Below are positions 9,601 through 18,352 of a DNA stretch of 64,000 bases, one piece after another. Within the stretch, counting starts at the first letter, position 1; the number at the start of each line of letters is the position of its first letter. The translations under genes and the position numbers were made by a program. Below the pieces are notes generated by a model. The model had not been told where the DNA came from. It was given only the letters and a program-made list of their open reading frames with translations, and made no database searches. The stretch covers positions 1-64,000 of the forward strand of contig NZ_JAOQJC010000032.1 in NCBI RefSeq assembly GCF_025567625.1, given 5' to 3'. Source of the stretch: Paenibacillus sp. J5C2022 (GTDB lineage: Bacteria; Bacillota; Bacilli; Paenibacillales; Paenibacillaceae).

Positions 9601-11011
9601 ATTCGAATATGGGATCGCATTGACACCGGAAGGACCTCAAATTTACAGCTGGTATGCGCATGGGAGAAGTCCCGGCGCCCAAAATGGGCAGCTGGTTGTT
9701 AAACGTGACGATGACAAGCAGCAAACCGTCTATGAGTTAGCCCTGCCTTGGGAAGAAATTAGTCCGATCGATCCCGCAGACGGATTGTTCAGCTTCTCCT
9801 TTCTCGTCAATGATAATGATGGTCAAGGGAGAAAGGGGTATGTCGAGTGGGGATCAGGGATCGGCACTGCCAAGAACCCAGCACTTTTCAAACCGGTAAG
9901 GCTGACAGGAGCAGAGAATGAACCATCAGCAGTTATGACGCCATCCGAGCCGGATGGTTTGGACGGATGGTACACAGTGCCAGTTACGATGGCATTGTCG
10001 ACCTCCGGGAAAGCGGAATATAGTCTGAACGGCGGGGCTGCATGGCATTCCTATACTTCTCCGATCGTCTTAGATCAGGATGGCGTTCATGTGATAAATT
10101 ACCGTTCAACAAACGCTGCCGGAATGATCGGGGCAATCCAAACGGTCACGGTAAACATCGATAGGACGGCTCCGGCAGATGCAATCTTTGCTGCAGATAT
10201 CACAGCACCGACCAATGCCGATGTCACCTTAACGATTAGCTATCCGGATGACGCTGCTGTGAAAGAATTCAAAGTGGGCGCAAATGGCACATGGACTACG
10301 TACGGGGAGCCAATGGTTGTTTCGTCTAACGACACGGTATATGCAAGAGGTATGGATGCTGCAGGCAACGTATCGAATGTAACCAATTATGTAGTAAGCA
10401 ACATCAATAAGATTGCCCCTGTAACAGTCGCAAAGTTAAGTCCGGCTGCACCTAACGGCAGCAACAACTGGTATACGACCGATGTTTCGATCAGCTTATC
10501 CGTAAGCGCCAATGTATACGGAGGGGGGACGTCAACCGAATACCAGGTGAATGACGGGGCTTGGATTGCTTACACCGGTTCCATTCCTGCCTTCGGTGAA
10601 GGGACTTATAAGTTCGGTTACCGCAGCAAGGATCAAGCAGGCAACATAGAACAGGTCAAAACCATCGAGTTTAAAGTTGACAAAACGGCGCCATCACTAT
10701 TCGTCCATTTGGATAAGACGTCCATATGGCCGGCGAATCACAAAATGGTTACGATTCATGCCACCCTAAATTCGAGTGATGATACATCGGGTGTTGAATC
10801 TGTGGTGTTAACCTCCATCACGATCAATCACTCGGATAGCGGTCAAGGCGACATTGATGCTAATCTTGGTACAGAGGCCACTTCATTTAGTTTACGCGCT
10901 GAAAAAGGGCGTACCTATACGATCACCTACATGGCAACCGACAATGCGGGCAACCAAACGGTTTCTTCTGCAACTGTCACAGTGCCTCATGATCAATCAG
11001 GAAATCATTAA
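6629..11011 (+). CDS. Secreted multi-domain glycoside hydrolase (GH39/PslG-like barrel, CBM9, Ig-like repeats)
   Basis: About 1460 residues. A signal peptide ends near Ala31. Next come a galactose-binding-like beta-sandwich (about 40-210), an Ig-like segment and a clan GH-A TIM barrel (about 310-640). The candidate acid/base is Glu427 in VEVYNEFNH and the candidate nucleophile is Glu530 in IWLSELGWPS. A spacer of about 250 residues leads to a family 9 carbohydrate-binding module (about 904-1092, starting IDGTLDE). Several OmpL47/Ig-like modules with DKTAP-type boundaries follow. There is no SLH or LPXTG anchor, so it is probably released. ATG 6629 is chosen because AAAGGA lies nine bases before it; ATG 6620 would be too close. 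Exact GH family and substrate are unknown. Context suggests it feeds importer A. Confidence 0.85.
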   Translation: MKLIKHRKMREVITAVLTLVLLFTSVGSVLADDGAVTANMNVENKELGNFKEDFNYWKFENGPEFPGAVGFFQQEQGTDMSIGTDGYIAKMMGDFTNGGLYVAARRPLDWLDIKKLDLRVKTEDSSFVRLRMIDNTGQVHQQKLALTANGQYENIEVNVFNGGIDYSSWGGANDGIWHAPAKEIVLILDRKDLIGGKKIGQIQVSDVTAFVPMPPLRLNQTKLGNIFIQGEQPIIEAVTAGDEIAWRAVNFGGIQVAEGTIPAPAGTASIAIPVTVNGYYSLQVTALQSGAQLATTETSFAMLEPFDINQFDDSPFGLATHFGQTWNTELISLISKLGAKTIRDEIYWKDVEKALGQYEFPAKYNDYMNAIEQSGIKPFIVLSYGNPLYDEGKKPYTDAGHNGFANYGNSILNQYPTLVDAVEVYNEFNHGLGEHNNSQHYLPLLEATYEKLKSQHSTVTVVGPATAGAPTAWIEELFQLGGLQYLDAISIHPYRYPLSPESGLVGDLNRVQNLIKKYNNQQTKPIWLSELGWPSHQGSEGVSEQVQANYLTKSYVLALANGVEKYFWYDFMDDGILNTEREQNFGIVRNATSPYGKYAPKPSYVAYGVMARQLSVAKFEQKETIHDSINSFLFNDHNEDIRAMWSSEPTLITLKASTPIIVTDMMGVAQSFAPDHNNTIYLSLSEQPIYVRGELTEVAAGSQFILSDGEAVIGEPIIMKLQVNNTTPAAKPIDAVLKIGELNYPVKTAAGVREEISITLPPQQEAGIWPVAAELMMNGEVIGRLDAQMHIKWPFTLQARHQWDEKRNNEFLRVTISNQSGTPQSVDSLVWSIGASNGTEQLEKSVPGRSSIEVLLPLSELDGPKTYDLELKLHAQQNEILSYNGKVVIPDKTAVTEMPMQMIKIDGTLDEVTDIPVIDIMKEGNNRLSPYNGEADLSGQAWLSWDKQNLYFSARIQDDIFSQKAVGDQIWEGDSIQFALAAGYPGERQERFEYGIALTPEGPQIYSWYAHGRSPGAQNGQLVVKRDDDKQQTVYELALPWEEISPIDPADGLFSFSFLVNDNDGQGRKGYVEWGSGIGTAKNPALFKPVRLTGAENEPSAVMTPSEPDGLDGWYTVPVTMALSTSGKAEYSLNGGAAWHSYTSPIVLDQDGVHVINYRSTNAAGMIGAIQTVTVNIDRTAPADAIFAADITAPTNADVTLTISYPDDAAVKEFKVGANGTWTTYGEPMVVSSNDTVYARGMDAAGNVSNVTNYVVSNINKIAPVTVAKLSPAAPNGSNNWYTTDVSISLSVSANVYGGGTSTEYQVNDGAWIAYTGSIPAFGEGTYKFGYRSKDQAGNIEQVKTIEFKVDKTAPSLFVHLDKTSIWPANHKMVTIHATLNSSDDTSGVESVVLTSITINHSDSGQGDIDANLGTEATSFSLRAEKGRTYTITYMATDNAGNQTVSSATVTVPHDQSGNH

Positions 11012-11133
11012 CAGAGTAGGGCCCTCAAAATAGATTTAAAACACTAAAATATACCCGAAAAACATATAAAACTCACCTAATGTTATGGGCGGCATGATGT
11101 AACCCATCAAGCCAAAGCCCTTATATAGAAAGC
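11012..11133. other. Intergenic region after the secreted glycosidase
   Basis: No gene is seen. It is AT-rich and leads into two hairpins listed separately. Confidence 0.5.
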
Positions 11134-11161
11134 GAAACGGGACCTTTCGGGGTCCCGTTTC
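11134..11161 (+). terminator. Hairpin, probable terminator of the glycosidase gene
   Basis: A perfect 11-bp stem pairs 11134-11144 with 11151-11161 around a six-base loop. The T-run after it is weak, so it may be a processing or bidirectional hairpin. Confidence 0.6.
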
Positions 11162-11253
11162 ACTTATAAAATCACGAAAAAGTCACATTACTTGCAAATT
11201 GGTGTCCTTCAGAATGGTAATTTCATTATGAATCGTAATGACGATCATAAGCT

Positions 11254-11286
11254 AAAAGGCGAGCAGCTCCTGCTCGCCTTTTTTCC
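11254..11286 (+). terminator. Strong intrinsic terminator
   Basis: A 12-bp stem (11254-11265 with 11271-11282) has a five-base loop and ends in a T-run. It lies 240 bases after the glycosidase gene, as a second terminator before operon B. Confidence 0.8.
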
Positions 11287-11293
11287 ATTATTA

Positions 11294-11354
11294 GCGTATA
11301 AGTTCCGGGCTCCCCGCAAAGTACCCCAGTAAGCTTGGAAGTAGAGCCCCACTT
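11294..11354 (+). repeat. Dispersed intergenic repeat, copy 1
   Basis: This stretch aligns without gaps to 52317-52377, with about 45 of 61 bases identical by eye. The shared core is AGTTCCGGG followed by TCCC and GCAAA. Both copies lie directly downstream of an intrinsic terminator. Confidence 0.55.
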
Positions 11355-11537
11355 CCAGAACCTGTAGAATCAAAAAAATGAAGTAATGAAGAAATAATGA
11401 ATCATTGAAAAAAAATGCATCATGCATAATGTGGAAATGTGAATCCTCAGATGGAATGATGATTATTTCAATTAAGGTTGAATTGGGCTAGCTTTAGGTT
11501 ATGCGAGATACACCAAATATCAGGAGGAGTTTGAGAA

Positions 11538-14009
11538 ATGACCGATGGATGGAGGAATAACCTGGAGCTATGCGAATTCTCCGAAGCGAGTATTTTTTTA
11601 TCGGACTCTGTGTCTGTTAGAGGCCGGCATGCGGTTCGTATACTAATTGAAGAAATTGAACGAAGAACGGGTATTCACTTACCTGTTTTAGATTCTGTTC
11701 CTGTCGATCAACGGCCGATCATCTCTATTACAATGATCCATTCCCAAGGTTCCTCCGGCGACAGCACTTACTCATCATCCCCAGTCTATGGTCAGGAAGG
11801 CTACCGAATTAAGATAAGTCATTCGAGCGCAAGACGGTTAATCGAAATTGAATCGGCGGATGACAGAGGGATGCTGTATGGTGTTGGAAAGCTGCTAAGA
11901 ATGATGTATCTGACAAAAAACAAAATCGAAGTTCCAACTGATGTGGACTTGGCGGAAACCCCGCATTTTTCCCTGCGAGGACATCAATTGGGCTACAGAC
12001 CCAAAACGAATGCCTATGACGCCTGGACGCCTGAAATCTATTCGCAGTATATTAGAGAGCTTGCATTGTTCGGGACGAATAGTATCGAACTTGTACCGCC
12101 AATCACCGACGATGAAAGAACAGGACCGCTAATGAAGGTTGACCCGTTGTTTATGATGCGTCATGTTTCGGAGGTGTGCGATGTAATGGATTTGGATGTG
12201 TGGATCTGGTACCCGAATATGGGAAGTCCGGATAACTGGTATCCCGCAACTGGAAATGATGAGGAGTTTATGAAGCCAGAATACTTGAAGCGGCAATTGG
12301 AAGAACGAGAAGAGATATTCAGTTCCTTGAAGCGCATTGATCATATTCTGGTCCCCGGCGGAGATCCCGGTGCATTAAACGCTCAGGATTTGTTTGATTT
12401 TATGGCTATGGAAGCAGAATTGCTAAATAAGTATCATCCGAATGCGAAGCTGTGGGTATCGCCGCAAGCTTTCAATCCTACGGATGAATGGCTGGATACG
12501 TTCTATGCGAATGTGAGGAAAGAGCCTGCCTGGCTCGCTGGAGTCGCATTTGCGCCGTGGGAGAAGCATTCGTTGCCAGAATTGCGCAGATTGATCCCTG
12601 AGGGGATGAAGATTCGCAATTACCCGGATATTACGCATACGATCAACGCGCAGTACCCTGTGCACAACTGGGACACGGCATTTGCTTTGACTCATTCCAG
12701 AGAATGCATCAATCCTCGGCCAATGGCGATGAAGCATATTCATAATCAATTAAAGGACGAAGGAATTGTCGGTTCGCTTACTTATTCGGAGGGCATTAAT
12801 GACGATGTGAATAAATATGTCTGGAGCGGGCAGGATTGGAACCCCGACACGCCTGTTTTGGAGACGCTGAGAGAATATGCCCGTTTCTTCATACATCCGG
12901 ATGTGGAGTATAGTGTAGCTCATGGACTTCTTGCACTGGAACAAAACTTTGAAGGACCGATGATGACGAATCGTCAAATCCCGCACACATTGAATCAATG
13001 GAAGAAGATGGAGTGCAGAGTGGGTGACAATGTTTTACAAAACTATCGATTTGAATTGGGGCTGCTCAGAGCATATTATGATGCCTATGTCCAAAGAAGG
13101 CTTATCCATGAGCAGGAGCTGGAGCAGCGAGCAATGGAGGTGCTGTATCGAGCGAATGAGTCAGGGATTATGCCCGCAATGGAACAGGCAGAAGAAATTC
13201 TGAATCAGAAATATACACATCCGGTCTGCGTGGAATACAGAAAAAAATGTTTAGATTTAACAGACCGATTGTTTGCGCATATTGGCGCGCAGCTGACAGT
13301 GTCGAAGCATCATGGAGTCAGCATTACCCGGGGAGCCTTCGTAGAAGCGATAGACACTCCTCTTAATGACATGGCCTATCTTTTGTCAGCCTTCAACGTG
13401 ATCAGAACCATGAAGGATGAGTCTTCAAGGGTAGAGGCCTTGGATGCAATCATTTATAGAACTGATCCTGGAGAAGGCGGGTTTTATAACAGCTTTGCAG
13501 CAGATCAGTCGTTATTAAAGGTTGAAATTGCCCATGAGTGGAAGGATGATCCTGGATATCTCAATACAGCGCTTATCAGACATAACCCGGGTTTGCTAGA
13601 AACGGCTTATTCCATTTTAAATGGCAGTAATTCGCATACATTGCTTAGCAGGGAAACGTTGAATCGTATTCTTCCTGGTTTAACAAGTCCGCCGCTTGCC
13701 TGGATATCCAATCTGTCTACTTATTATTCAGCTCCAGTCAAAGTAACCTATTCGAATTTGGACTGTCACAGCTCCTATACCTTGCAAGTCATGGGCCTGT
13801 GGGGAGGAGGCGTTGATATGCTGCTTAATGGCAAGAGTACGGCAGACGACAGTATAAAACACAGAGGACTGATGGAAACCTTTGAAGTAACTCCGGATAT
13901 GATCCCGACCGGGGTACTAGAGATTGTTTGGGCTAATGAAGAATCAGGAATCGGACCTTATATCAACGAATTGTGGTTAAGAAAAAACAACAGTCTAGGA
14001 CACGTTTAA
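11538..14009 (+). CDS. Putative cytoplasmic glycoside hydrolase (GH20/GH67/GH84-like architecture)
   Basis: An 823-residue protein without signal peptide. Residues about 20-140 resemble the alpha/beta N-terminal domain shared by GH20, GH67 and GH84 enzymes (GYRIKI, ADDRGMLYGVGKLLRM). A probable TIM barrel follows from residue 150, with motifs LRGHQLGYRPK, GGDPG (near 275) and YSEGINDDVNKYVWSGQDW (near 420), the last like regions of GH84/GH115-type barrels. The C-terminal third is helical and then beta-rich. The family cannot be fixed by eye and the catalytic residues are uncertain. It opens operon B (ribosome binding site AGGAGGAG) and would act on imported oligosaccharides. Confidence 0.7.
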   Translation: MTDGWRNNLELCEFSEASIFLSDSVSVRGRHAVRILIEEIERRTGIHLPVLDSVPVDQRPIISITMIHSQGSSGDSTYSSSPVYGQEGYRIKISHSSARRLIEIESADDRGMLYGVGKLLRMMYLTKNKIEVPTDVDLAETPHFSLRGHQLGYRPKTNAYDAWTPEIYSQYIRELALFGTNSIELVPPITDDERTGPLMKVDPLFMMRHVSEVCDVMDLDVWIWYPNMGSPDNWYPATGNDEEFMKPEYLKRQLEEREEIFSSLKRIDHILVPGGDPGALNAQDLFDFMAMEAELLNKYHPNAKLWVSPQAFNPTDEWLDTFYANVRKEPAWLAGVAFAPWEKHSLPELRRLIPEGMKIRNYPDITHTINAQYPVHNWDTAFALTHSRECINPRPMAMKHIHNQLKDEGIVGSLTYSEGINDDVNKYVWSGQDWNPDTPVLETLREYARFFIHPDVEYSVAHGLLALEQNFEGPMMTNRQIPHTLNQWKKMECRVGDNVLQNYRFELGLLRAYYDAYVQRRLIHEQELEQRAMEVLYRANESGIMPAMEQAEEILNQKYTHPVCVEYRKKCLDLTDRLFAHIGAQLTVSKHHGVSITRGAFVEAIDTPLNDMAYLLSAFNVIRTMKDESSRVEALDAIIYRTDPGEGGFYNSFAADQSLLKVEIAHEWKDDPGYLNTALIRHNPGLLETAYSILNGSNSHTLLSRETLNRILPGLTSPPLAWISNLSTYYSAPVKVTYSNLDCHSSYTLQVMGLWGGGVDMLLNGKSTADDSIKHRGLMETFEVTPDMIPTGVLEIVWANEESGIGPYINELWLRKNNSLGHV

Positions 14010-14086
14010 AATAGATAATTTTCAAGGGATCGTGGTTTACTTAAGATAGATCTAACTACTGATTTATCAAAGTTGAGGGGTATCTT

Positions 14087-16432
14087 ATGAAAGCCAATCG
14101 ATTGTTTTACCGCATCCTGTTTTATTTTCTCACATTGCTCGTTCCGTTGTTAATTGTGTCTTTTATCTTTTACGGATATCAGACCATGCAGGCCAAACAG
14201 GAAGACTCAAAAAAAATAGTGCACTACTTGCAGTCATCAGCGAAAACCGTTGATCTGTATTTGAGATCTGTGCATGAAGTCAGTCTTGGCCTGCTTCGCA
14301 ACAAGGCGATTGTAACTGTCCTAAGACCTTACGATATGCTGACACTGGAACAAAGAGTGCAAATGTCGGACATATCAAGAACGATTGCGCAATCCGAAAA
14401 TATTATTGCCGAGTTTACGGAAGATATCTTTTTATACGTGGATCACGAACGGATTTATACTGTAGGCGGCGCTGATGAATTCTCCCTTTATTTCGAAAAG
14501 TTCTACGTGCATCAGAAGTACCCTGTTGATTTTTGGAAAGGCTTGCTTGACCGGCAAGAGTCTTTTGAGATTCTTTCCCCGACCCTGGTCTCGACTAATG
14601 GCCAAGGGAAGGGGCGGGTCATTCCTTTTATTGTGAAATCGTACGTGAACAGTCATGATGCTGTAGTGTCTGCCAATTTATCCGAAAACAATATATTAAA
14701 AATATTTACGGAAAACTCCATTTTTAGAGAAAGTGATTTTTTTGTTATAAATGAAAACGAGCAATTGATGCTTAGCAGCAACTCTGCATTCATTGACGAG
14801 CATTCATTGGACCAATTGAATTATGCATTTGACAAACATGATAAGACTTATCGGGAAATTCGCTTTCGCGACAACATGTATTTGCTAGCCTATGTAAACT
14901 CTGAAAGATACGGATGGAAGTATTATTCGTTGACTCCACTCAGCGCGCTGGATCAGGAAGCACGAAGCATATTTGGATTCGTTGTGGCAATTAGTGTAAC
15001 TTTCTTAATTCTTGGTGTGGTGTTTTCATTTATTTTTAGTATGAAAATTTATAATCCTATCCGAAAAATTAGCGAGATTGTGAACGGGTTCGAAGATTTG
15101 GATGAAAGGATAAACTATAAAAATGATTTCGAGTATATCGGTATGAATATTAAACAAATGCATGATAAAAGCGCTCAAATTAAAAAACAAAGTTCGCAAA
15201 TCTCTCGCGAGTTTCTCGACTACACTTTTTACGATCTGTTTATGGGGAGGTCGGTCGAACCGGATACATTGAACATTTTGAACAACATTCTTAAAGATGA
15301 ATGGCATTTTTCCGGAAATCGCTATGTTTGCCTGAACGTCTGGTTTCAATTTTCGGAAGCGTTTTATCAGGAAGTTCAGGATACGGATCGTTTAATTATT
15401 TTAAGCAAGCTTAATAATGTCGTCACTGCCTTGAGTCGTGAATTTGCTCATGCATATGTACAGGAATACAACGATCTTCTCTTTGTTTGTGTGGTCAATA
15501 TGGAGGAAGGCAATGAAAAAGGAGTGCTGGACAATATTATTCGTCATATATATGACACTTTTTCGTTCGATTTCAAGTATTGCCGGATTATCATTGGAAG
15601 CGGTCGATTTTGTACAGAACTGTCTGATTTAACGCATTCTTTCAACGAAGCGATGACAGCGCTGCAACGCCGTAATGCACAAGAAAAGTTTCAAGTTATT
15701 CCTGCCGAGGCGACCAAGCTTGAGAATTCATTTCTATATTCGTCTCAGGAGGAGAATCAACTGATTCATGCCATCAACTCTGGAGATTTGGAAGCGGTAT
15801 CTAACCATGTTCGACTCATTATGGAGGAAAACCAAAAGAATAGCGCGTCATATCATGCGATGAACGGCTTGCACAACGAAATGATACGAACAGGATATAA
15901 GTTGATGACGGTAAAAGGCATGCATGACGAGCACATTTCGATTGAGGCCAAAACATATATTGCAAGTCCAGACAAGTTGATTATTCGATTCGAAGAGCAG
16001 TATGAGAAGCTTATGGCTTTTTATACTCACATGATTGAGGCAGAAAAGAATCAGAGTAATCATTTGAGCTCGATTGTGCTTACGACGATGGATTATATTC
16101 AGACACATCTGGAGCATGATTTGTATTTGGAAAAGATCTCTGAGCAAATGGGTATTTCAACGAAGTATTTGTCGAAAATTTTCAAAGAGCAAACCGGAAA
16201 TAATTTAACGGATTATATCAGTTTTTTACGAATTTCCAAAGCAAAACAATTATTGATTGCATGTGATATCAGTATTAATGAGGTAGCTGAGAAAGTAGGC
16301 ATATTCAACAGAACGACCTTTTTGCGGACATTTAAAAAGTACGAAGGAGTATCTCCTTTGGAGTTCAAGAAGCTTAATGAAATAAGAAAAGACAAAGCGT
16401 CTCTTCGAACAGAAAAGGGAAGTGATGAATGA
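14087..16432 (+). CDS. Membrane-anchored AraC-family regulator of operon B
   Basis: A 781-residue receptor built like the protein at 218-2461. A membrane segment at about 7-28 is followed by an extracellular Cache-like region and a second membrane segment near 293-317. After a HAMP-like region and cytoplasmic linker comes a C-terminal AraC domain at about 670-765 (STKYLSKIFKEQTGNNL, then a second helix-turn-helix around VGIFNRTTFLRTFKKYEG). Its stop codon touches the start codon of the next permease, so it is embedded in the operon and probably autoregulated. It likely senses the operon B substrate outside the cell. Confidence 0.9.
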   Translation: MKANRLFYRILFYFLTLLVPLLIVSFIFYGYQTMQAKQEDSKKIVHYLQSSAKTVDLYLRSVHEVSLGLLRNKAIVTVLRPYDMLTLEQRVQMSDISRTIAQSENIIAEFTEDIFLYVDHERIYTVGGADEFSLYFEKFYVHQKYPVDFWKGLLDRQESFEILSPTLVSTNGQGKGRVIPFIVKSYVNSHDAVVSANLSENNILKIFTENSIFRESDFFVINENEQLMLSSNSAFIDEHSLDQLNYAFDKHDKTYREIRFRDNMYLLAYVNSERYGWKYYSLTPLSALDQEARSIFGFVVAISVTFLILGVVFSFIFSMKIYNPIRKISEIVNGFEDLDERINYKNDFEYIGMNIKQMHDKSAQIKKQSSQISREFLDYTFYDLFMGRSVEPDTLNILNNILKDEWHFSGNRYVCLNVWFQFSEAFYQEVQDTDRLIILSKLNNVVTALSREFAHAYVQEYNDLLFVCVVNMEEGNEKGVLDNIIRHIYDTFSFDFKYCRIIIGSGRFCTELSDLTHSFNEAMTALQRRNAQEKFQVIPAEATKLENSFLYSSQEENQLIHAINSGDLEAVSNHVRLIMEENQKNSASYHAMNGLHNEMIRTGYKLMTVKGMHDEHISIEAKTYIASPDKLIIRFEEQYEKLMAFYTHMIEAEKNQSNHLSSIVLTTMDYIQTHLEHDLYLEKISEQMGISTKYLSKIFKEQTGNNLTDYISFLRISKAKQLLIACDISINEVAEKVGIFNRTTFLRTFKKYEGVSPLEFKKLNEIRKDKASLRTEKGSDE

Positions 16433-17392
16433 ATGAACAGTGAGGTTTGGCTTGCTTCCTCAAAGGGCATGAGTGAGCGGAAAGGCAGACGGAATCACAT
16501 ATGGAACCAAATAAAGAGCAGCGGATATTTATATTTGATTTTTCTGTTGCCGCTTGTGTACTTTCTTATTTTCAAGTACGGGCCGATGTTCGGAATTCTG
16601 ATCGCCTTTAAGGATTATAACGTTTTTGCAGGTGTATCAAACAGCGAGTGGGTAGGCTTGAAGCATTTTGAACAATTTACTTTCGAACCGTATTTTTGGA
16701 AGCTAGTCCGAAACACTGTACTTTTAAACGTTTATATGCTGATCTTTTATTTTCCGGCGCCAATTATACTTGCTTTACTGCTGAATGAAATTCGTATCAT
16801 AGCTTTTAAGCGAGTGGTGCAAAGCATCAGCTATTTGCCCCATTTTTTATCTACAGTTGTTATAGCGGGCATGCTCGTCAATTTCCTGGCTACGGATGGA
16901 TTAATTAATCAAATAATTGCCTCTCTGGGCTTCAATAAAATCCAGTTTCTCATGATGCCGGAATGGTTCCGAACGATTTATGTTTCATCTGAAGTTTGGC
17001 AGAAGATTGGCTGGGGATCGATCATCTATTTGGCAGCGTTAAGCAGCGTTGATCCTCATTTGTACGAAGCGGCAAAAATGGACGGCGCGAACCGGATCAA
17101 GCAGGCCATACATGTTACACTCCCTGGTATATCTTCCGTTATTATGATTCTTTTTTTGCTAACGCTGGGCGACTTAATTTCGATCGGGTTTGAAAAAATA
17201 TTGCTGCTTTATACCGGCCCGACATATGAAACAGCGGATGTGATCTCCACCTTTGTGTACAGGCGCGGTTTGCTTGGTGCCGATTTCAGCTATGGAGCAG
17301 CCGTCGGTCTATTCCAATCCGTAATCTCGTTCTTATTGATTGTAGGTGCAAACTATATAGCTAGAAGGCTAAATGCAACCAGTTTATGGTAG
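16433..17392 (+). CDS. Sugar ABC transporter permease, LplB type (importer B)
   Basis: A 319-residue permease with the LplB hallmark FLIFKYGPMFGILIAFKDYN, six membrane segments and the EAA loop YEAAKMDGANRIKQAIHVTLP. It begins at the base right after the AraC receptor stop, with GGGAAGTG upstream, implying translational coupling. A second in-frame ATG 12 codons later is a possible alternative start. It pairs with the next permease. Confidence 0.92.
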   Translation: MNSEVWLASSKGMSERKGRRNHIWNQIKSSGYLYLIFLLPLVYFLIFKYGPMFGILIAFKDYNVFAGVSNSEWVGLKHFEQFTFEPYFWKLVRNTVLLNVYMLIFYFPAPIILALLLNEIRIIAFKRVVQSISYLPHFLSTVVIAGMLVNFLATDGLINQIIASLGFNKIQFLMMPEWFRTIYVSSEVWQKIGWGSIIYLAALSSVDPHLYEAAKMDGANRIKQAIHVTLPGISSVIMILFLLTLGDLISIGFEKILLLYTGPTYETADVISTFVYRRGLLGADFSYGAAVGLFQSVISFLLIVGANYIARRLNATSLW

Positions 17393-17409
17393 GGGAGGAG
17401 ATGAATTTA

Positions 17410-18279
17410 GTGCGTATAAACGCGGGGAAGATATTTGACGCTGCGAATATTTTATTCATGGTTGTTTTGAGTATGACTATACTGTACCCGATTTACCATA
17501 TGTTCATCGTATCGGTTAGTGATGGTCATGCTGTGCTTAGAGGTGATATCAAGTTATGGCCGGTGTCTCCGTCATGGGATACGTATAAGGCAGTTTTAAA
17601 GGATCCAGATATACTGGGTTCGTATAAAAATACGTTCCTGTATACGACTGTAGGTACGTTGATTAATGTGACCCTGACTGCCTTCTGCGCATATCCGCTT
17701 GCTCGCAAAAAATTTTTTGGGCGATCCTTTTTTGCTATGCTGGTCATATTTACGATGTTTTTCGAAGGTGGAATCATCCCCAATTATATTGTGATTGACG
17801 GTTTGGGCCTTATTAATACGATGTGGGCGATAGTATTGCCTCCTGCGATTCATGTGTTCTATATGATTATTATGCGCACCTTCTTCCAGCAGATTCCAGA
17901 AGATATTTATGAATCCGCCTACATTGACGGCGCAAATGATTTACGCATCTTTTTTCGTATGATTTTACCTTTATCAGTGCCAGTGATTGCGACGATTACT
18001 TTGTTTTATTTAGTCTGGCATTGGAATAGCTTCTTCCCTGCGCTGATGTATCTGAATGAGAAGAGCAACTATCCGATGCAGCTCATTATGAGGAACATCG
18101 TGATTGCGGGGAATGTAGCCGCGCAAGAATCAGCTGCTGCTTCGATGAATGCTATGATTACCGGACAAAACATCAAATATGCCGTTATTATTGTGACTAT
18201 TGCACCAATATTGGTCGTGTACCCGTTCATTCAAAAATATTTCGTCAAGGGTATGATGGTAGGATCCTTGAAAGGCTGA
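17410..18279 (+). CDS. Sugar ABC transporter permease, YtcP type (importer B)
   Basis: A permease of about 289 residues with six membrane segments, EAA loop YESAYIDGANDLRIFFRMILP and C-terminal YPFIQKYFVKGMMVGSLKG. GTG 17410 is chosen because AGGAG (17396-17400) lies nine bases before it. ATG 17401 abuts that site, and ATG 17386 would overlap the preceding gene by seven bases without a ribosome binding site. It forms the importer B channel with its upstream neighbour. Confidence 0.88.
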   Translation: MRINAGKIFDAANILFMVVLSMTILYPIYHMFIVSVSDGHAVLRGDIKLWPVSPSWDTYKAVLKDPDILGSYKNTFLYTTVGTLINVTLTAFCAYPLARKKFFGRSFFAMLVIFTMFFEGGIIPNYIVIDGLGLINTMWAIVLPPAIHVFYMIIMRTFFQQIPEDIYESAYIDGANDLRIFFRMILPLSVPVIATITLFYLVWHWNSFFPALMYLNEKSNYPMQLIMRNIVIAGNVAAQESAAASMNAMITGQNIKYAVIIVTIAPILVVYPFIQKYFVKGMMVGSLKG

Positions 18280-18352
18280 TTACAACTGTATTTGTACGTG
18301 GAACCAAAAGTAATGGAAATGGGAAGTTTTAATTCATTTGGGAGGGATTCAT

